Notes: generated by a model not told the origin, from the sequence alone. Shown: positions 1 through 9,938, counted from the first letter of the stretch. The stretch: DNA of 64,000 bases from Saccharibacillus sacchari DSM 19268 (GCF_000585395.1 NZ_KK073875.1:1876649-1940648), one strand, 5' to 3'. A program made the numbers and translations.

Positions 1-3000
1 CGCGAGCATCGTAGGTCATGGTGATCGATTCGCCAGACGGATCGGTCGCTTTCGTCACATTGCCTTTGGCATCGTGCTCGAATGTGGTCGTTTGGCCCAG
101 CGCGTTGGTGATGCGAGTCCGGTTGCCTTTTTCGTCATACGTGTACGTCGTTTGGCCTGCCAACGCATCCTGGACTTCGACCAACTGGTGGTTGGCGTCA
201 TGGATGCGTTTTTGCACATGGCCGTTGCGGTCGGTAATCGTCGTCGTGAACAGACCTGCGACTTCGCTGTAAGCAAAGGCTGTGGAGTTGCCCGCCAAAC
301 CGTCGGTTTGCTTCGTCACTCGACCTTCGGCGTCATAGGTGTTGGCGAAACGTTCTTTGCCAGCCAACGCACCTGTGACGATCCGGTCGTCCTCGTTGTA
401 CGTGTATTCCGTTTGTTGCCCCGCAGGGTCGGTGAGCGTGATCAAGCGTCCGGCTGCATCGTAGGCGAAGCTCGCCGTGCGATCCGCCTGATCGCTGACG
501 GAAGCTACCAGACCCGCAGCGTTGTACGCAAACAGCAGTTTCGCACCCGTTGTCGGTTCGGTCACGGAAGACAGTTTGCCGTCCGTGCCGTATTGCAGGG
601 TCAGCTCGATGCCGCCTGAAGTGTTCATCGCTTGCAAGGCGCCTGCGGCGGTGAATTGATACGTCGTGCCTTCTTCCCGGCTGAGCGTATAGCTGCCGTC
701 GGCATTTTTTTGCAGTCGGTCGTCGCGCGCCGCTTTATCGGTCGACGTGTACGTGCCGTCCGCATTGCGATTGAACGTATTGTAACGGAATGCGCTCCAG
801 TGAACGCGAACCGCATTCTCTTCTGCAAGTTCCTTCAGGCTGATCTCGTAGTTATGGCTCCAGCCTTTGCCTAAGTCCCCGTCGCCTTGCAGCAAGGAAT
901 AATACTGGGCTTGGAAAGGAATCTCGACGCTGCCGTATGCGGCAAGCATCGTGTTCGTGATGATCTGCGCGCCCGTCGACGTGTCGATCGGATCGGCGTA
1001 GAAGGTCTGCTCGTCGTAATCCGACGGGCTGAGCGAAGCGACTGGTGTTCCCGAAGTCGGCGGAACGGTCGGCTTGGTCGTTTCTTCCCAGCGGAACAAT
1101 CCGTAAGGGCTGTATACTTCCACGGTTCTGCCGCTTTGGTTTTGAATGATCGCCGTGTTGCCGCCCCCGATCGACAACGGACCGTTGCCGATCTGTTCAG
1201 CCTGCTTTTCGATCCAATAGGTGAAAGCGCCGCTGACGTTCAACGTATGGCTCTTATCCGTCACGTTGAACGATTTCAGCAATTTGTCTTTCGCCAGACT
1301 ATAGATCGACAACGCGTCGCGTTCATGGTCGGCAAAAGTAAAGTTGTCTTTGTTGGCATTTACGATCGTGTTCGCGGTCTGGCGTCCGGTCAGGATCGCA
1401 TGTCCGCCAGCCGGAACGGCTACGGATGCGCCGGTGCCCAGTCGCTCGTAGTTCGCGGTCGGCTGACCGGAAGCGTCGTAGACAGCCACGTCATACTTGC
1501 CGTTAATGCTCAAACGCGCCGCACCGCCCGAGGTGTTGACGGCTTTCATGCTTTCGCCATTCGCCAGCGACTTGACCAGCAGGTCGTCGCCTTGCGTGAC
1601 GCGGAACGCTTCTGTCGGTGCGAGTACCGTGATCGGAATCGAGTTCGAATTCGTGATCACGAGGCGTTCGGAAGGATTGAAGCCCCGATTTTGATTCACT
1701 ATACCGCCACTGGAAGAACCAATCAGCGTACCCGATGCGTCATATCGTTCGTAGGAGTGTTTATCGCTGATTTTGACCGAGAAATAACCCGGCGAAATAT
1801 TGCGCAACGAGTAGCTTTCGCCGACTGCAAGTACTTTAGCGGTAACCGCTTTGCCTTTTGCCGCATCCGCGATATACGCGTCGTAAGAACCGGAAATCGT
1901 AACCGGACCGGTCGATGTCGCGGTAAAGACGATACGATCTCCTTTATAGGTCATACGGGTCGAATCCATGTTTACGTTGTATTCTTTGACTTTGCCTTCG
2001 TCATCGAACAATGCGTAATCATAGATGCCTTCCGCCTGCAAACGCATATTCGAACGGCCGTCTTGAATGTAAGCCGCTGCCTCGCCCGGATTTAACACTT
2101 TCTTAAAGGTTACAGGCGCAGCACGATTCGTGATCTTGAACGCCTCGTACGGACCGTATACCATGTACGGTTGCGTATCGGTGTTCTGTACAGCTATTTT
2201 TCCGCCTGTAGGAATGCTCTGGCTCGATGTGAAACCTCTTGAATAATGATCAAAGCTTCCGTCCGCTTCGAACTTGACCATATCGTATGTTCCGCCCATG
2301 CGAAGCGAAGACGTAACCGATTCCTGATTGACCGCTTCTACCGTATCGCCAACTTGCAGCGTGCGCTTAATCAACGCCGGATTGGTTCTTGCCGTAATAC
2401 GGAACGCATCGAACGAACCTTCAATGACCGTAGGCGTAGACGATACGCCGGTTATGGCGATCTTCTCATTCGCTTGCTGCACCTTCGTAGACGGATTCGC
2501 ATCCAGTCCAATCTGGTCAACCAGACCGGTTGCTAATCGACCGACGTAATCGAAGTTCCCTCCGACAGAATACAGGCTATACGCTTTGCCCTGCGTATTG
2601 AGCATATCGACGCTTTGATCCTGATTCAGCGTCTGGCGGAATGTGACCGGATTTGCTCTTGAAGCCACGTTGAACACATCGTAGGCTCCGTAAGCCATTG
2701 CCAGATCATTGCTGCGGTTCATGACGGCAAGACGTTCCGTCGAATCGATGGATTGTTTGCTCGCCGCACTGAAATCCCGGCCATATTGAGCCAGCGCTTG
2801 ATCCGAGAAACGGGCGTAATCGTATGCGGCGGTCATGCTCACATAACCCGAACCGCTGCCGGTATAGGTTACCTCAGCACTTTGGCGCGGAGCCAAGGCA
2901 TGCTTGAACAAAGCCGGATTGCTTCGAGCTTTCGGCTGGAATACGTCGTAAGGCCCTTCGATGACCAGCGATGTTGCCGCCGTATTGGTGATCGCCATTC

Positions 3001-4926
3001 GGTTTTGTGCAGGAACCGATTTGGTACTTACCGTAGTGTCCCTCTGCACTTCTACAGGCTGATTGCCTTTGTATTCGGCTAAGTCGTACTGACCTTGAGG
3101 CGAAATCGAGAACAGTTTGGTTGCCGTATTCGTAAAGTCGAAACTTTGTCCTTGAGTCAACGTTTGGGTAAACGTGACGGGATTCGAGCGATGCTCAGCC
3201 GTATACAACTCGTAAGCTCCGTATACTTCGATCGGCGCTTCATCCGTATTCATGACCGCTACTTTTTGCGCCGCAGTCACGCTGCGGTAGCCGGTAATCG
3301 TTTTTCTCGCATAGCTGTCCGGTTTGCCTGCGGAATCGTAGTCCATAAGGTCATGACGACCCGTGAAGTAGATCGATTCCGTAGTGGCAGCTTTGCTGGT
3401 GAACTCCGTACTCTGATTGATCGCAAGCTGCTTGATCAGAAGTGCCGGATTCGGACTCGGCTGCACGGTTGTCACGTCGTACGGCGTCAGCAGCACGAAC
3501 TGCGACGCTCCAGCGTTCGTGATCGTCGTACGTTCGCCGCTGTACAGGATCAACGAACTTAGTCCGCGATCGTGATCCAGCGAACGAAGCGAGCTGTCCG
3601 CTTTGTAACTTGCATGATCATAGACGCCGTCCGTATACATATTGAAATTCGACGGACTGGTATTAAATAAATTACTGCTTTGACCCGGATTCAAATAACC
3701 CTTGTAAAGGGCTGGTTCCGAACGGTCGGTTATGCTGAACGCATCGATCGGACCCGAGACGGTCATTGCGCTCGTACCACTGTTGGTAACGATCAGCTTT
3801 TCGTCTTTGGTCACCGAGTGGGTATCGGCTTTGACCGGATTGTTGAAGCTGTCGACCTTGTTGTCCGCTTGATTGTAAAGGACGTAATGGTGCGCGTTGT
3901 CCGCCGCGATGCCGAACGAATAACGCGAAGTGTTAACCGCTCGGAGTGTTTGTCCCGGTCCGAGCGTACGCTTGAACGTGATTGGCTGGGTGCGGTTGGA
4001 GAAACGGAAAGCTTCGTAAGGAGCGTAGATCTCGTCGGTAGTGTCGCCAACATTTGTGAAAGCGATCCTTTCTCCGACGCTCAAACGGAAGCTCGTATTC
4101 GATTGATAGGTATTGTATTTGGAAATTCCGGTGCCGTCATAAAAAGCATAATCATAACGGCCGTTTGTTCTGAAAGTGGCATAACTATTGGTTAGGTTGT
4201 TCGCTTCCAGAGATCCGCCCGGTGCCAAATTATAACGATACAAAGCCGGATTGGCCGAATCGGAGTACTGAGCGAGTTCTTTAGGAACTCTAATCGTAAT
4301 CGAAGTTGCATTCCGATTGGTGAAAACAGCCAAATGACCGGCGGGTAGGTAATAAGTAGATGCCGAACTATAATCATCATAAGCGTCAACCTCGCCTGTC
4401 GTATCGTACTCTGCAAATTCGTACGATCCACCCATTAACAGTTTGATTTGATCACTCGATACATTTTTTGCTTTGAAGCTGGCTCCGGGAGCCAAGATCT
4501 TGGTGATCATCGGGGGCTCGACTTGTGTGGTCGCCTCAAAAGCATGATTAGCACCCGATACGGTGATAGGTGTGGACGAGACGTTCGTCATGATGAGTCT
4601 CTGCCCAGGTTTCACAAGTTTGCTTGTCAGTTTGCTCGATCCGGAAGAAGCAAGCGAACCGTCTTCGTCATATATAGAGAAATCGTACGTAACTCCGCCA
4701 TCCATATATACGGAGTAGTTTTTGTCCGATTTATTGGTCGCTTGTAGAGATCCGTTATTGGAAACGGTATATCGAAAATCAACGGGTCCGTAATAATGTT
4801 GAAAATAGAAATGTCTAGCAGGTCCAATCACATCAAATGTATAGGTATCCCGATTCGTCATGTAAAACCAGGCATCTTTATCTACTGATTCCGATCCCCC
4901 TGAAGAATTTCGAGAAAAACTGCTAG
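1..4926 (-). CDS. RHS/YD-repeat surface protein, main (3') part, cut from its start by a MITE; runs off left edge
   Basis: This minus-strand frame stays in phase from the insertion at 4926 to base 1 and continues outside the window. From the 5' side it encodes about 13 of the roughly 90-residue modules listed separately. From about 1060 leftward it shows an RHS-type head (motif GKGWSHNYEISL) and then YD repeats such as AYDAAGRLITLTDP, TYDAEGRVTKQTD and TYDEKGNRTRITN. RHS proteins are large secreted or wall-associated shells, often with a variable C-terminal toxin; that end is not visible here. The fragment lacks its own signal peptide and ribosome binding site, and its first ATG is at 4861. 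It may be silent unless the element excises or translation reinitiates. RHS identity is secure; export and function are inferred from family knowledge. Confidence 0.85.
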
Positions 4927-5500
4927 GGCGTGTACGCAAACTCAACGCCATGCATCTTGACCTGCCTTTTCGCCCTCTGCGGCGTCATTTTCCCTTGACG
5001 TGCCCCGGCACGCCTTCAGAAAAATTCCTTGCCGAGAACGAAAATTCAGCTCAATCTGCTCCTGGCGGAGTTTGCGTACACGCCCTAGGAACATAACTTC
5101 CATTTTTTATTGCTATATTCGAATTCCTTCCGCCCGTACGAATATTATGACTGCGAGTCAAATCGCCATTATGAGTTCTCATGCTATCGCCAGGTTGCAA
5201 CGTATATCGAGCAAGAGCATCACTGTTTCTCCACGACACATCGAATTCTTTACTCGTGGTCTCAATAGTCATGTCGGTATTGGAGCGATTGGTTACGTCA
5301 AGAATATAATCTTTATAAACTTGTTGAGACTTTCTGCCGGAATCTTCGCCATACGAGGATACAGCCTCACTGGCTGTATAACGGGCATATTCATAATTCG
5401 CTCCGTCCATATAAACGTAAATCATTGATGTATGCGGATGAGTAACCGTCACGCTTTGTCCGGGACCCAGCGTATACGAAGTCACCCCCGCAGATTCCGC
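1240..5500 (-). repeat. Tandem array of about 16 diverged ~90-residue (about 267-bp) protein modules
   Basis: The anchor motif NPxxFxxxLxPGQS recurs near 5460, 5200, 4760, 4490, 4220, 3960, 3690, 3420, 3155, 2890, 2625, 2355, 2090, 1830, 1560 and 1260. Spacing is close to 267 bp once the 162-bp insertion is removed. Between anchors a second motif recurs: VPAGxRMAITNT followed by VxxGPYDAF, plus YDYAxYDxxG. Copies differ at most positions, so the array is old and probably forms a chain of similar beta domains. The module is not one I recognise. Confidence 0.8.
4927..5084. mobile_element. 158-bp MITE-like element with 17-bp perfect terminal inverted repeats
   Basis: The ends are GGCGTGTACGCAAACTC (4927-4943) and its exact complement (5068-5084). 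CTAG flanks both sides (4923-4926 and 5085-5088), fitting a 4-bp target duplication; a 2-bp TA duplication with one extra TIR base explains the same bases equally well. No transposase is encoded, so it must be mobilised in trans. An internal hairpin CGTGCC-CC-GGCACG is present. Short TIRs with a YTAR-like target resemble the IS5 group, but the parental IS is not in the window. Confidence 0.85.
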
Positions 5501-5581
5501 CAACGGAGCTTTCAGTACAAAAAGAGGCAGCAGCAAAATCGCGGCCAGCAAAAATATGCGAATATTCTTCTGAAATCTCAT
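5051..5581 (-). CDS. N-terminal fragment of the interrupted RHS protein
   Basis: The 176-residue product begins at an ATG at 5581 preceded by AAGGAGG. The start overlaps the stop of the upstream gene (ATGA), so translation is probably coupled. Residues 1-31 form a signal peptide (basic MRFQKNIR, then a hydrophobic run ending near AES). Two of the ~90-residue modules follow (TLGPGQS, TLQPGDS). After codons for NGSYVP the frame enters the inserted element, reads a few foreign residues and stops at 5051. Joining NGSYVP directly to the sequence beyond the element gives SSFSRNSSGGS in frame, so this is the true start of the RHS gene. A secreted two-module stub could still be made. No function is known for the stub. 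Confidence 0.85.
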   Translation of the reverse strand: MRFQKNIRIFLLAAILLLPLFVLKAPLAESAGVTSYTLGPGQSVTVTHPHTSMIYVYMDGANYEYARYTASEAVSSYGEDSGRKSQQVYKDYILDVTNRSNTDMTIETTSKEFDVSWRNSDALARYTLQPGDSMRTHNGDLTRSHNIRTGGRNSNIAIKNGSYVPRACTQTPPGAD

Positions 5582-6525
5582 GATTGGCCTCCTTGCGAAA
5601 CAACTTGCTCAAATGTTCGATCCGCAAATTCTGCTGTCGCCTGACCGTTTGCTTGAAGCAGAACGATCTGCAAATGGACCCGAGCCGTTACTGCACCGGA
5701 AGGCGCAATCAAATTCGTGTTATAGGTTTTCCAGTCACTGTCTTGCTTCACATTAATGACGTTATCGTGTCGGATCAAGCGCTGTTGGATATCATAATAA
5801 TTGACGACAACCTGAACAACGGCATCTCGCATCTGATCTGATTTTAATTGCCCGCGGTAGGTATAGCTGATCCCCTCTTGAACAGGCATATCCCGATAAA
5901 TATTCGCTCCTCCGGTACGATCCGCATTCAAACTGAGTCGTTGGACCACTACCTCCAACTGAGTATCGCTAACCGCAGGAGTGTCTTCTTCGACTACCGG
6001 AGCCTCTTTCGCCGGGGCTGCTTCCTCGACCGCCGGAGCCTCTTCCGCCGGGGCTGCTTCCTCGACTGCCGGAGTCTCTTCCGCCGGGACTTCTTCCTCG
6101 ACTGCCGGAGTCTCTTCCGCCGGGACTTCTTCCTCGACCGCCGGAGTCTCTTCCGCCGGGGCTGCTTCCTCGACCGCCGGAGTCTCTTCCGCCGGTAATG
6201 TGCCCTCTTTTACATCGATGGTGGTTGTCTCGTAGCGAGCAGACATCCCTGTAGTCTGATAAGCCGTCCAACCTTCAATGATATCCTCGCTTTGTACTAA
6301 AGACGTTTGTGCAGAAGATGTGTTCGCATTTTCAGAGGACGTAGCGCTTAACAGATTTCCTGCTGAATCGTAGACGTAGTTTGTTGTTTTCCCTTCTTTT
6401 TCTGCCGAAGTCACGCGATTAAGATCGTCGTACCGATATTCCGCTGCATATATGGATGAACCTGCTATCGTTATCATAGACAAAGCTAATATAGACGCTG
6501 TCGATTTTTTGAGTTTAAAACGCAT
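5578..6525 (-). CDS. Secreted YD-repeat protein with Glu/Pro/Ala repeats and a carbohydrate-binding-like C-terminus
   Basis: A 315-residue protein. Residues 1-27 are a signal peptide (KKSTASILALSMITIAGSSIYA). One YD unit follows immediately (YRYDDLNRVTSAEKEGK, then YVYDSAGNLLSAT). Residues about 110-190 are six 12-residue acidic Pro-rich repeats of the type VEEEVPAEETPA, a likely flexible spacer. The last ~120 residues (GANIYRDMPVQEGISYTYRG onward) resemble a CBM4/9-type jelly-roll binding module. The stop overlaps the RHS start, so the two are probably co-translated. I infer an accessory or anchor for the RHS protein. The ribosome binding site is weak. Confidence 0.75.
   Translation of the reverse strand: MRFKLKKSTASILALSMITIAGSSIYAAEYRYDDLNRVTSAEKEGKTTNYVYDSAGNLLSATSSENANTSSAQTSLVQSEDIIEGWTAYQTTGMSARYETTTIDVKEGTLPAEETPAVEEAAPAEETPAVEEEVPAEETPAVEEEVPAEETPAVEEAAPAEEAPAVEEAAPAKEAPVVEEDTPAVSDTQLEVVVQRLSLNADRTGGANIYRDMPVQEGISYTYRGQLKSDQMRDAVVQVVVNYYDIQQRLIRHDNVINVKQDSDWKTYNTNLIAPSGAVTARVHLQIVLLQANGQATAEFADRTFEQVVSQGGQS
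5978..6200. repeat. 36-bp coding minisatellite (about six units)
   Basis: Six near-identical 36-bp units encode the VEEEVPAEETPA-type spacer of the YD-repeat partner. In-frame unit gain or loss would change spacer length without breaking the gene. Confidence 0.8.
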
Positions 6526-6717
6526 TTGCTGATTTCCGGCCCTTTTGGTTGATTTTTACACCCACATGTAAGGTTATAATCTCTCGACTAGGGCCACAAT
6601 AGTTTATTTGTAACTTTTAACCATGTAAAAATACCTAAATTTTCTGTATATCCAGAAATAAGAGCAGTTAAATTCAAATAATAAAGAAGTAAACATACAA
6701 AAGCCCTAAATTTACAA

Positions 6718-6763
6718 CAAAAAAGCGCCCTTCTCCCAACTCCCGAGAGAAGCACGCTTTCCT
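6718..6763 (-). terminator. Rho-independent terminator after uppP
   Basis: On the minus strand an AAGCG-GCTTCTC arm pairs with GAGAAG-GCGCTT and is followed by T6. It lies at the uppP stop. The rest of 6526-6769 is AT-rich and must hold the promoter of the RHS operon; no clear -35/-10 pair was picked. Confidence 0.7.
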
Positions 6764-6769
6764 TCTGTC

Positions 6770-7582
6770 CTACAAAAAGATCAACAACAAAATCCCTACC
6801 ACGAAACAATAATAAGCAAAATACTTCAAATTCCCTTTCGCCATGATGCCCATGAACCATTTCATCGCGAAATACGTCACGATCAGCGTCGCGACGAAGG
6901 CCAGGACGTAAGGCAGCAGCATGCCCGGCGCTTCCGACGTGCTGATGATGTCAGGAAGGCCCAGCACGATCGCGCCGAGGCTGACCGGGATGTACAGCAT
7001 GAACGAAAATCTCAGCGCCGTATCCTGCTTCATGCCCGTCGCGATCGACGTGATGACCGTCGAGCCGGAACGGCTGACGCCCGGAATCAGCGCGACGGCT
7101 TGAGCCAGTCCGACCAGCAGCGCGTCGCGAAACTTCAAGTCGCCGTCCTGCTTGCGTCCGCGCATGTTGCGGATCAGCCACAACGCCACGCCCGTGACCA
7201 GCAGCGCGACCGCGACCGTTTTGACCGAGGAAAAGACTTCTTCGATCTGGTCTTTGAACAACAAGCCCACGATAACCGCCGGAATCGTGCCGATCACCAC
7301 GTACATCGCGAACATGAAGTCGGATTTGTATTTCGCGTCCCGCGTCCGGATATACTGCCAGGTACCGACGATCAATCTGCCGATATCATGCCGGTAAATG
7401 AACATGATCGCGATCAGCGATGCCGTATTCGTTAAAATCTCGAACGTGAGTCCCGCTTGATCGACCCCGAGCAGCCGCTGGGCGATAATCAGGTGACCGC
7501 TGGACGATACGGGGATCGGCTCGGTCGCGCCTTGAACGATGCCCAAGATCAGATACTTGAGCCACAGCCAGGTTTCTTCCAT
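6770..7582 (-). CDS. uppP: Undecaprenyl-diphosphatase
   Basis: This 270-residue integral membrane enzyme dephosphorylates undecaprenyl diphosphate to recycle the lipid carrier for peptidoglycan and wall polymers; loss or excess affects bacitracin tolerance. Family signatures are clear: EPIPVSSSGHL near the N-terminus (with the PVSSSGH core) and PGVSRSGST in the middle, both lining the phosphate site, plus seven or eight hydrophobic spans. The start at 7582 (MEETWLWLKYL) follows GTGGGAG at good spacing. A longer in-frame reading to 7651 adds 23 residues unlike the family and is rejected. It appears monocistronic with its own terminator. Confidence 0.95.
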   Translation of the reverse strand: MEETWLWLKYLILGIVQGATEPIPVSSSGHLIIAQRLLGVDQAGLTFEILTNTASLIAIMFIYRHDIGRLIVGTWQYIRTRDAKYKSDFMFAMYVVIGTIPAVIVGLLFKDQIEEVFSSVKTVAVALLVTGVALWLIRNMRGRKQDGDLKFRDALLVGLAQAVALIPGVSRSGSTVITSIATGMKQDTALRFSFMLYIPVSLGAIVLGLPDIISTSEAPGMLLPYVLAFVATLIVTYFAMKWFMGIMAKGNLKYFAYYCFVVGILLLIFL

Positions 7583-7743
7583 TGTTCTCCCACTTTCTTC
7601 TATGTATGGTTTTGCGTTCTGCGGAATGCCGGATGTCCGGCTTCCGTACACATCTTTTTAATTTACCACGAACGCGCCTGCGTGTGAAATTTGCCTACCG
7701 TTCGGCTGTTCGCTTCACGTTTTGGGCGATAGATATCTTATGT

Positions 7744-7779
7744 AAAAAAGCGGCTTCGCTTGATTGCGCAGCCGCTTTC
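7744..7779 (-). terminator. Terminator of the EAL gene
   Basis: GCGGCT (7750-7755) pairs with AGCCGC (7770-7775); reading on the minus strand the stem is followed by T6. Confidence 0.8.
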
Positions 7780-7817
7780 GGTAAGATTCGGGTCTTGATT
7801 ACATTCTCTCCAACCCG

Positions 7818-8864
7818 TTACGCCGTTTCGGACGCGACGGGCTTCGCTTCCGGTCGTCCGAACAGATATCCTTGCGCCAACGAAATGCCCCGGCTGCGGC
7901 AGAATTCGTATTCTTCGCGCCGTTCCACGCCTTCCGCAAGCACGACGCCTCCGAACGAAGACGAAATGCTGACGATCTCCTCGATGCGACGCTGCTTATC
8001 GGCAGATTCGTCGCAGCGGTCGATCAGGCCTCGGTCGATTTTGACGAAATCCGGACGCAGGTTGGACAGCACTTCCGGCGTCGAAAAGCCCGAACCCACG
8101 TCGTCCAGTGCAACGGAGACGCCGCGCGAACGGTAGACGTTGAAGATCCGCTGCAAATGCGGCATATCCATGATCCTTTCGGTCTCCACCACTTCGAACA
8201 CGAAATCCTGCGGGTCCTGGTCGTAGCGCTGAATCGCCGCGAACGTATGCTTCAGGCAGTAGTCGGGATTGTAAATGGAAGAAGGCAAAAAGTTGATAAA
8301 ACGTTTTACGCCGCGGGGCAGCACTTCCGCGCTTCGGCGTATGGCCGCGATGCGCGCCGCCCGGTCAAGAAAAGAATGCATGCCGGTTCTGCGCGCCACG
8401 TCGAACAATTCGAACGGGTTAAAAGGAGCTTCGCCCGGAGCCGCGCGCAGCAAGAATTCGTAGGCGACGACGTCTTCTTCCTCGTTGACGATCGGCTGAA
8501 GGAAACTCGTGAACTTTTCCTGCGTGATGATGTCGACCATGCCCATATTTTGAAACCTTGCGGCGATCTGCGAAAACGGAAGCCAAGGCAGCATCTCCGG
8601 CGTATCGCTTTCCCCGCAAATTTTGACTTGAAGCGGATCGGTCCATTCGACGGGCAGGCTGTTCAGCCATTCCGCCATTTCCAAAAATTGTTCTTTGCTC
8701 GTATATGAGAAAAAGAGAACGCCGCTTTCGTACCCGTTCCGCCCGGCTTTCCAATTCCGGTCTTCGACCAAACGGTTGAGCATCTCGGTGACGGGACGCA
8801 AATAAATGGTTCCCCAATCTTCGATCGGTTTGACCGGCTGACAGCTGCTGCATATATGCTCCAT
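7818..8864 (-). CDS. EAL-domain cyclic-di-GMP phosphodiesterase-like protein
   Basis: A 348-residue soluble protein. The N-terminal ~110 residues are of unknown type, with a CSSC pair near residue 5. The EAL domain fills about residues 115-340. Metal and substrate residues are present: E in YEFLLR, N in INFLPSSIY, E in EVVETERI, DD in DDVGSGFS, K in KIDRGL, E in LAEGVE and Q in AQGYLFG. The usual EAL/EVL signature reads EFL, but the catalytic Glu is kept, so it is probably active in hydrolysing c-di-GMP. There is no GGDEF domain and no membrane segment. The start at 8864 has GGGGGTTCC spacing. It appears monocistronic. Confidence 0.88.
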   Translation of the reverse strand: MEHICSSCQPVKPIEDWGTIYLRPVTEMLNRLVEDRNWKAGRNGYESGVLFFSYTSKEQFLEMAEWLNSLPVEWTDPLQVKICGESDTPEMLPWLPFSQIAARFQNMGMVDIITQEKFTSFLQPIVNEEEDVVAYEFLLRAAPGEAPFNPFELFDVARRTGMHSFLDRAARIAAIRRSAEVLPRGVKRFINFLPSSIYNPDYCLKHTFAAIQRYDQDPQDFVFEVVETERIMDMPHLQRIFNVYRSRGVSVALDDVGSGFSTPEVLSNLRPDFVKIDRGLIDRCDESADKQRRIEEIVSISSSFGGVVLAEGVERREEYEFCRSRGISLAQGYLFGRPEAKPVASETA

Positions 8865-9047
8865 GAAGGAACCCCCTAAAACTTATGATTAACGATTTTC
8901 CACTCCGACAAAAACAGTTCGTTTAACCTAGGCAGCAAGCTGTACAATCCTTTCCTATTACCCAGCTACCTCTTTTTAGAATCGGTTCTTTCGACTTAAT
9001 TTTTAATGATTTTCCTGAATTTAAAAATAATTTTGCACAATCTTCAT

Positions 9048-9090
9048 GAAAAAAAGCTCCGACTCGCCGGTTTGCGGCGGTTCGGAGCTC
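9048..9090 (-). terminator. Terminator of the oxidase-like gene
   Basis: AGCTCCGA (9055-9062) pairs with TTCGGAGCT with an inner GCCG/CGGC stem; the minus strand ends in T7. The stretch 8865-9047 upstream of the EAL gene holds nothing else I can name. Confidence 0.8.
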
Positions 9091-9120
9091 TTATCGAAAC
9101 AACATAGGCGAAGCCGGGAC

Positions 9121-9537
9121 TTAACCTTCCCAAACTTCCACTTCATGCTTGCTTTTCGCATATTCGGCGCGCGTAGGCGTAATCTCGATCACCACGTAGT
9201 TCGGGTCGTCCGGCCCTTCCAGCCACTGCTCGAACGTATCGTGCCACAGCTTTTTGCGCAGCTCTTCGTCACGCGTGATTTTCGCCGTGCCTTCGATCTG
9301 CACTTCGTCCTGCGTGCCGCCTTGTTCGAAGCCGAGCAGCAGCGCCACGTTCGGGTTTGCTTCCAGTTCTTCGACCTTATGCGTTTTGGCGCTGGTGACC
9401 AGGTAGACGGTCATTCCTTCATTAAATACCGTCATGTAACGAACCTTCGGACGGCCGCCTTCGACCGTAGCGAAAGATCCGAAGCGGTTGCGTTCCAGCG
9501 TTTCCGTGATTTTGCTTTCGAGTTGTTGTTGGTCCAT
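9121..9537 (-). CDS. Pyridoxamine 5'-phosphate oxidase-fold (general stress protein 26-like) flavin protein
   Basis: The 138-residue protein has the split-barrel fold pattern of the PNPOx-like/GsiB-YdaG group: an N-terminal helix (LESKITETLERNRFGSFATV), a strand with PKVRYMTV, then TSAKTHKVEELEANPNVALLLGF, the usual flavin-contact region. It probably binds FMN or F420-like cofactor as a homodimer in the cytosol; the substrate is unknown. The start at 9537 (MDQQQLESK) follows GGGAGG; an upstream ATG at 9582 lacks a ribosome binding site. It is divergent from the thiamine-related operon and shares a 165-bp promoter region with it. Confidence 0.82.
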   Translation of the reverse strand: MDQQQLESKITETLERNRFGSFATVEGGRPKVRYMTVFNEGMTVYLVTSAKTHKVEELEANPNVALLLGFEQGGTQDEVQIEGTAKITRDEELRKKLWHDTFEQWLEGPDDPNYVVIEITPTRAEYAKSKHEVEVWEG

Positions 9538-9642
9538 GATGTAAAGCCTCCCGTGTCGTAAAGTTGGAATCCCGTTGTGCATAATAGTAAGTACCCGAAT
9601 AGATGAAAGTGAACCTTCGAGCGCGGCGAAACCTCTCTTTTC

Positions 9643-9671
9643 TGGACAGTCTTCTTTTTAAAAGCTATAAT
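9643..9671 (+). promoter_or_regulatory. SigA promoter of the TPP-riboswitch operon
   Basis: TGGACA (9643-9648), a 17-bp spacer and a perfect TATAAT (9666-9671) lie about 30 bp before the aptamer. Confidence 0.75.
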
Positions 9672-9700
9672 GACACCGAAGCAACCCGAAAATTTCATAA

Positions 9701-9796
9701 CCCCCGGGGGGTGTCGGAAGAACGGCCGGCTGAGAGTGTATCCCAACAGATACTGACCCTTATACCTGATCTGGGTAATGCCAGCGTAGGAACGTT
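9701..9796 (+). promoter_or_regulatory. TPP riboswitch (THI element)
   Basis: The diagnostic thi-box elements are present in order: GGCTGAGAG (9728 region), ACCCTTATACCTGATCTGGG and TAATGCCAGCGTAGGAA. It lies between the promoter and a strong terminator, so TPP should cause premature termination of the downstream pyrimidine-transport operon. Confidence 0.96.
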
Positions 9797-9856
9797 TAGC
9801 GGAAACGCCTTTTCGACCATATCCCGAGAAGCAGCCGCAGTTGGTATCGACGTTAC

Positions 9857-9883
9857 GCGTCCCGGAATCCGGGACGCTTTTTT
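9857..9883 (+). terminator. Riboswitch expression platform (intrinsic terminator)
   Basis: GCGTCCCGG-AAT-CCGGGACGC is followed by TTTTTT, 60 bp after the TPP aptamer and 56 bp before the first start codon. It is the OFF structure of the riboswitch. Confidence 0.93.
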
Positions 9884-9938
9884 GCGTTCCGGCGGGCTTG
9901 AAGCAACGGGCAATACGGTTTGAAGGAGACATGAAAGC

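Noticed and set aside
887..2095. 402-codon plus-strand frame at the left end
   Set aside because: It is the antisense of the RHS module array; minus-strand translation gives clear repeats and YD motifs.
4927..5084. Complete insertion sequence
   Set aside because: At 158 bp it cannot encode a transposase; it is a non-autonomous element.
5978..6200. CRISPR-like short repeats
   Set aside because: The 36-bp units are contiguous coding repeats without spacers, read in frame as an acidic Pro-rich linker.
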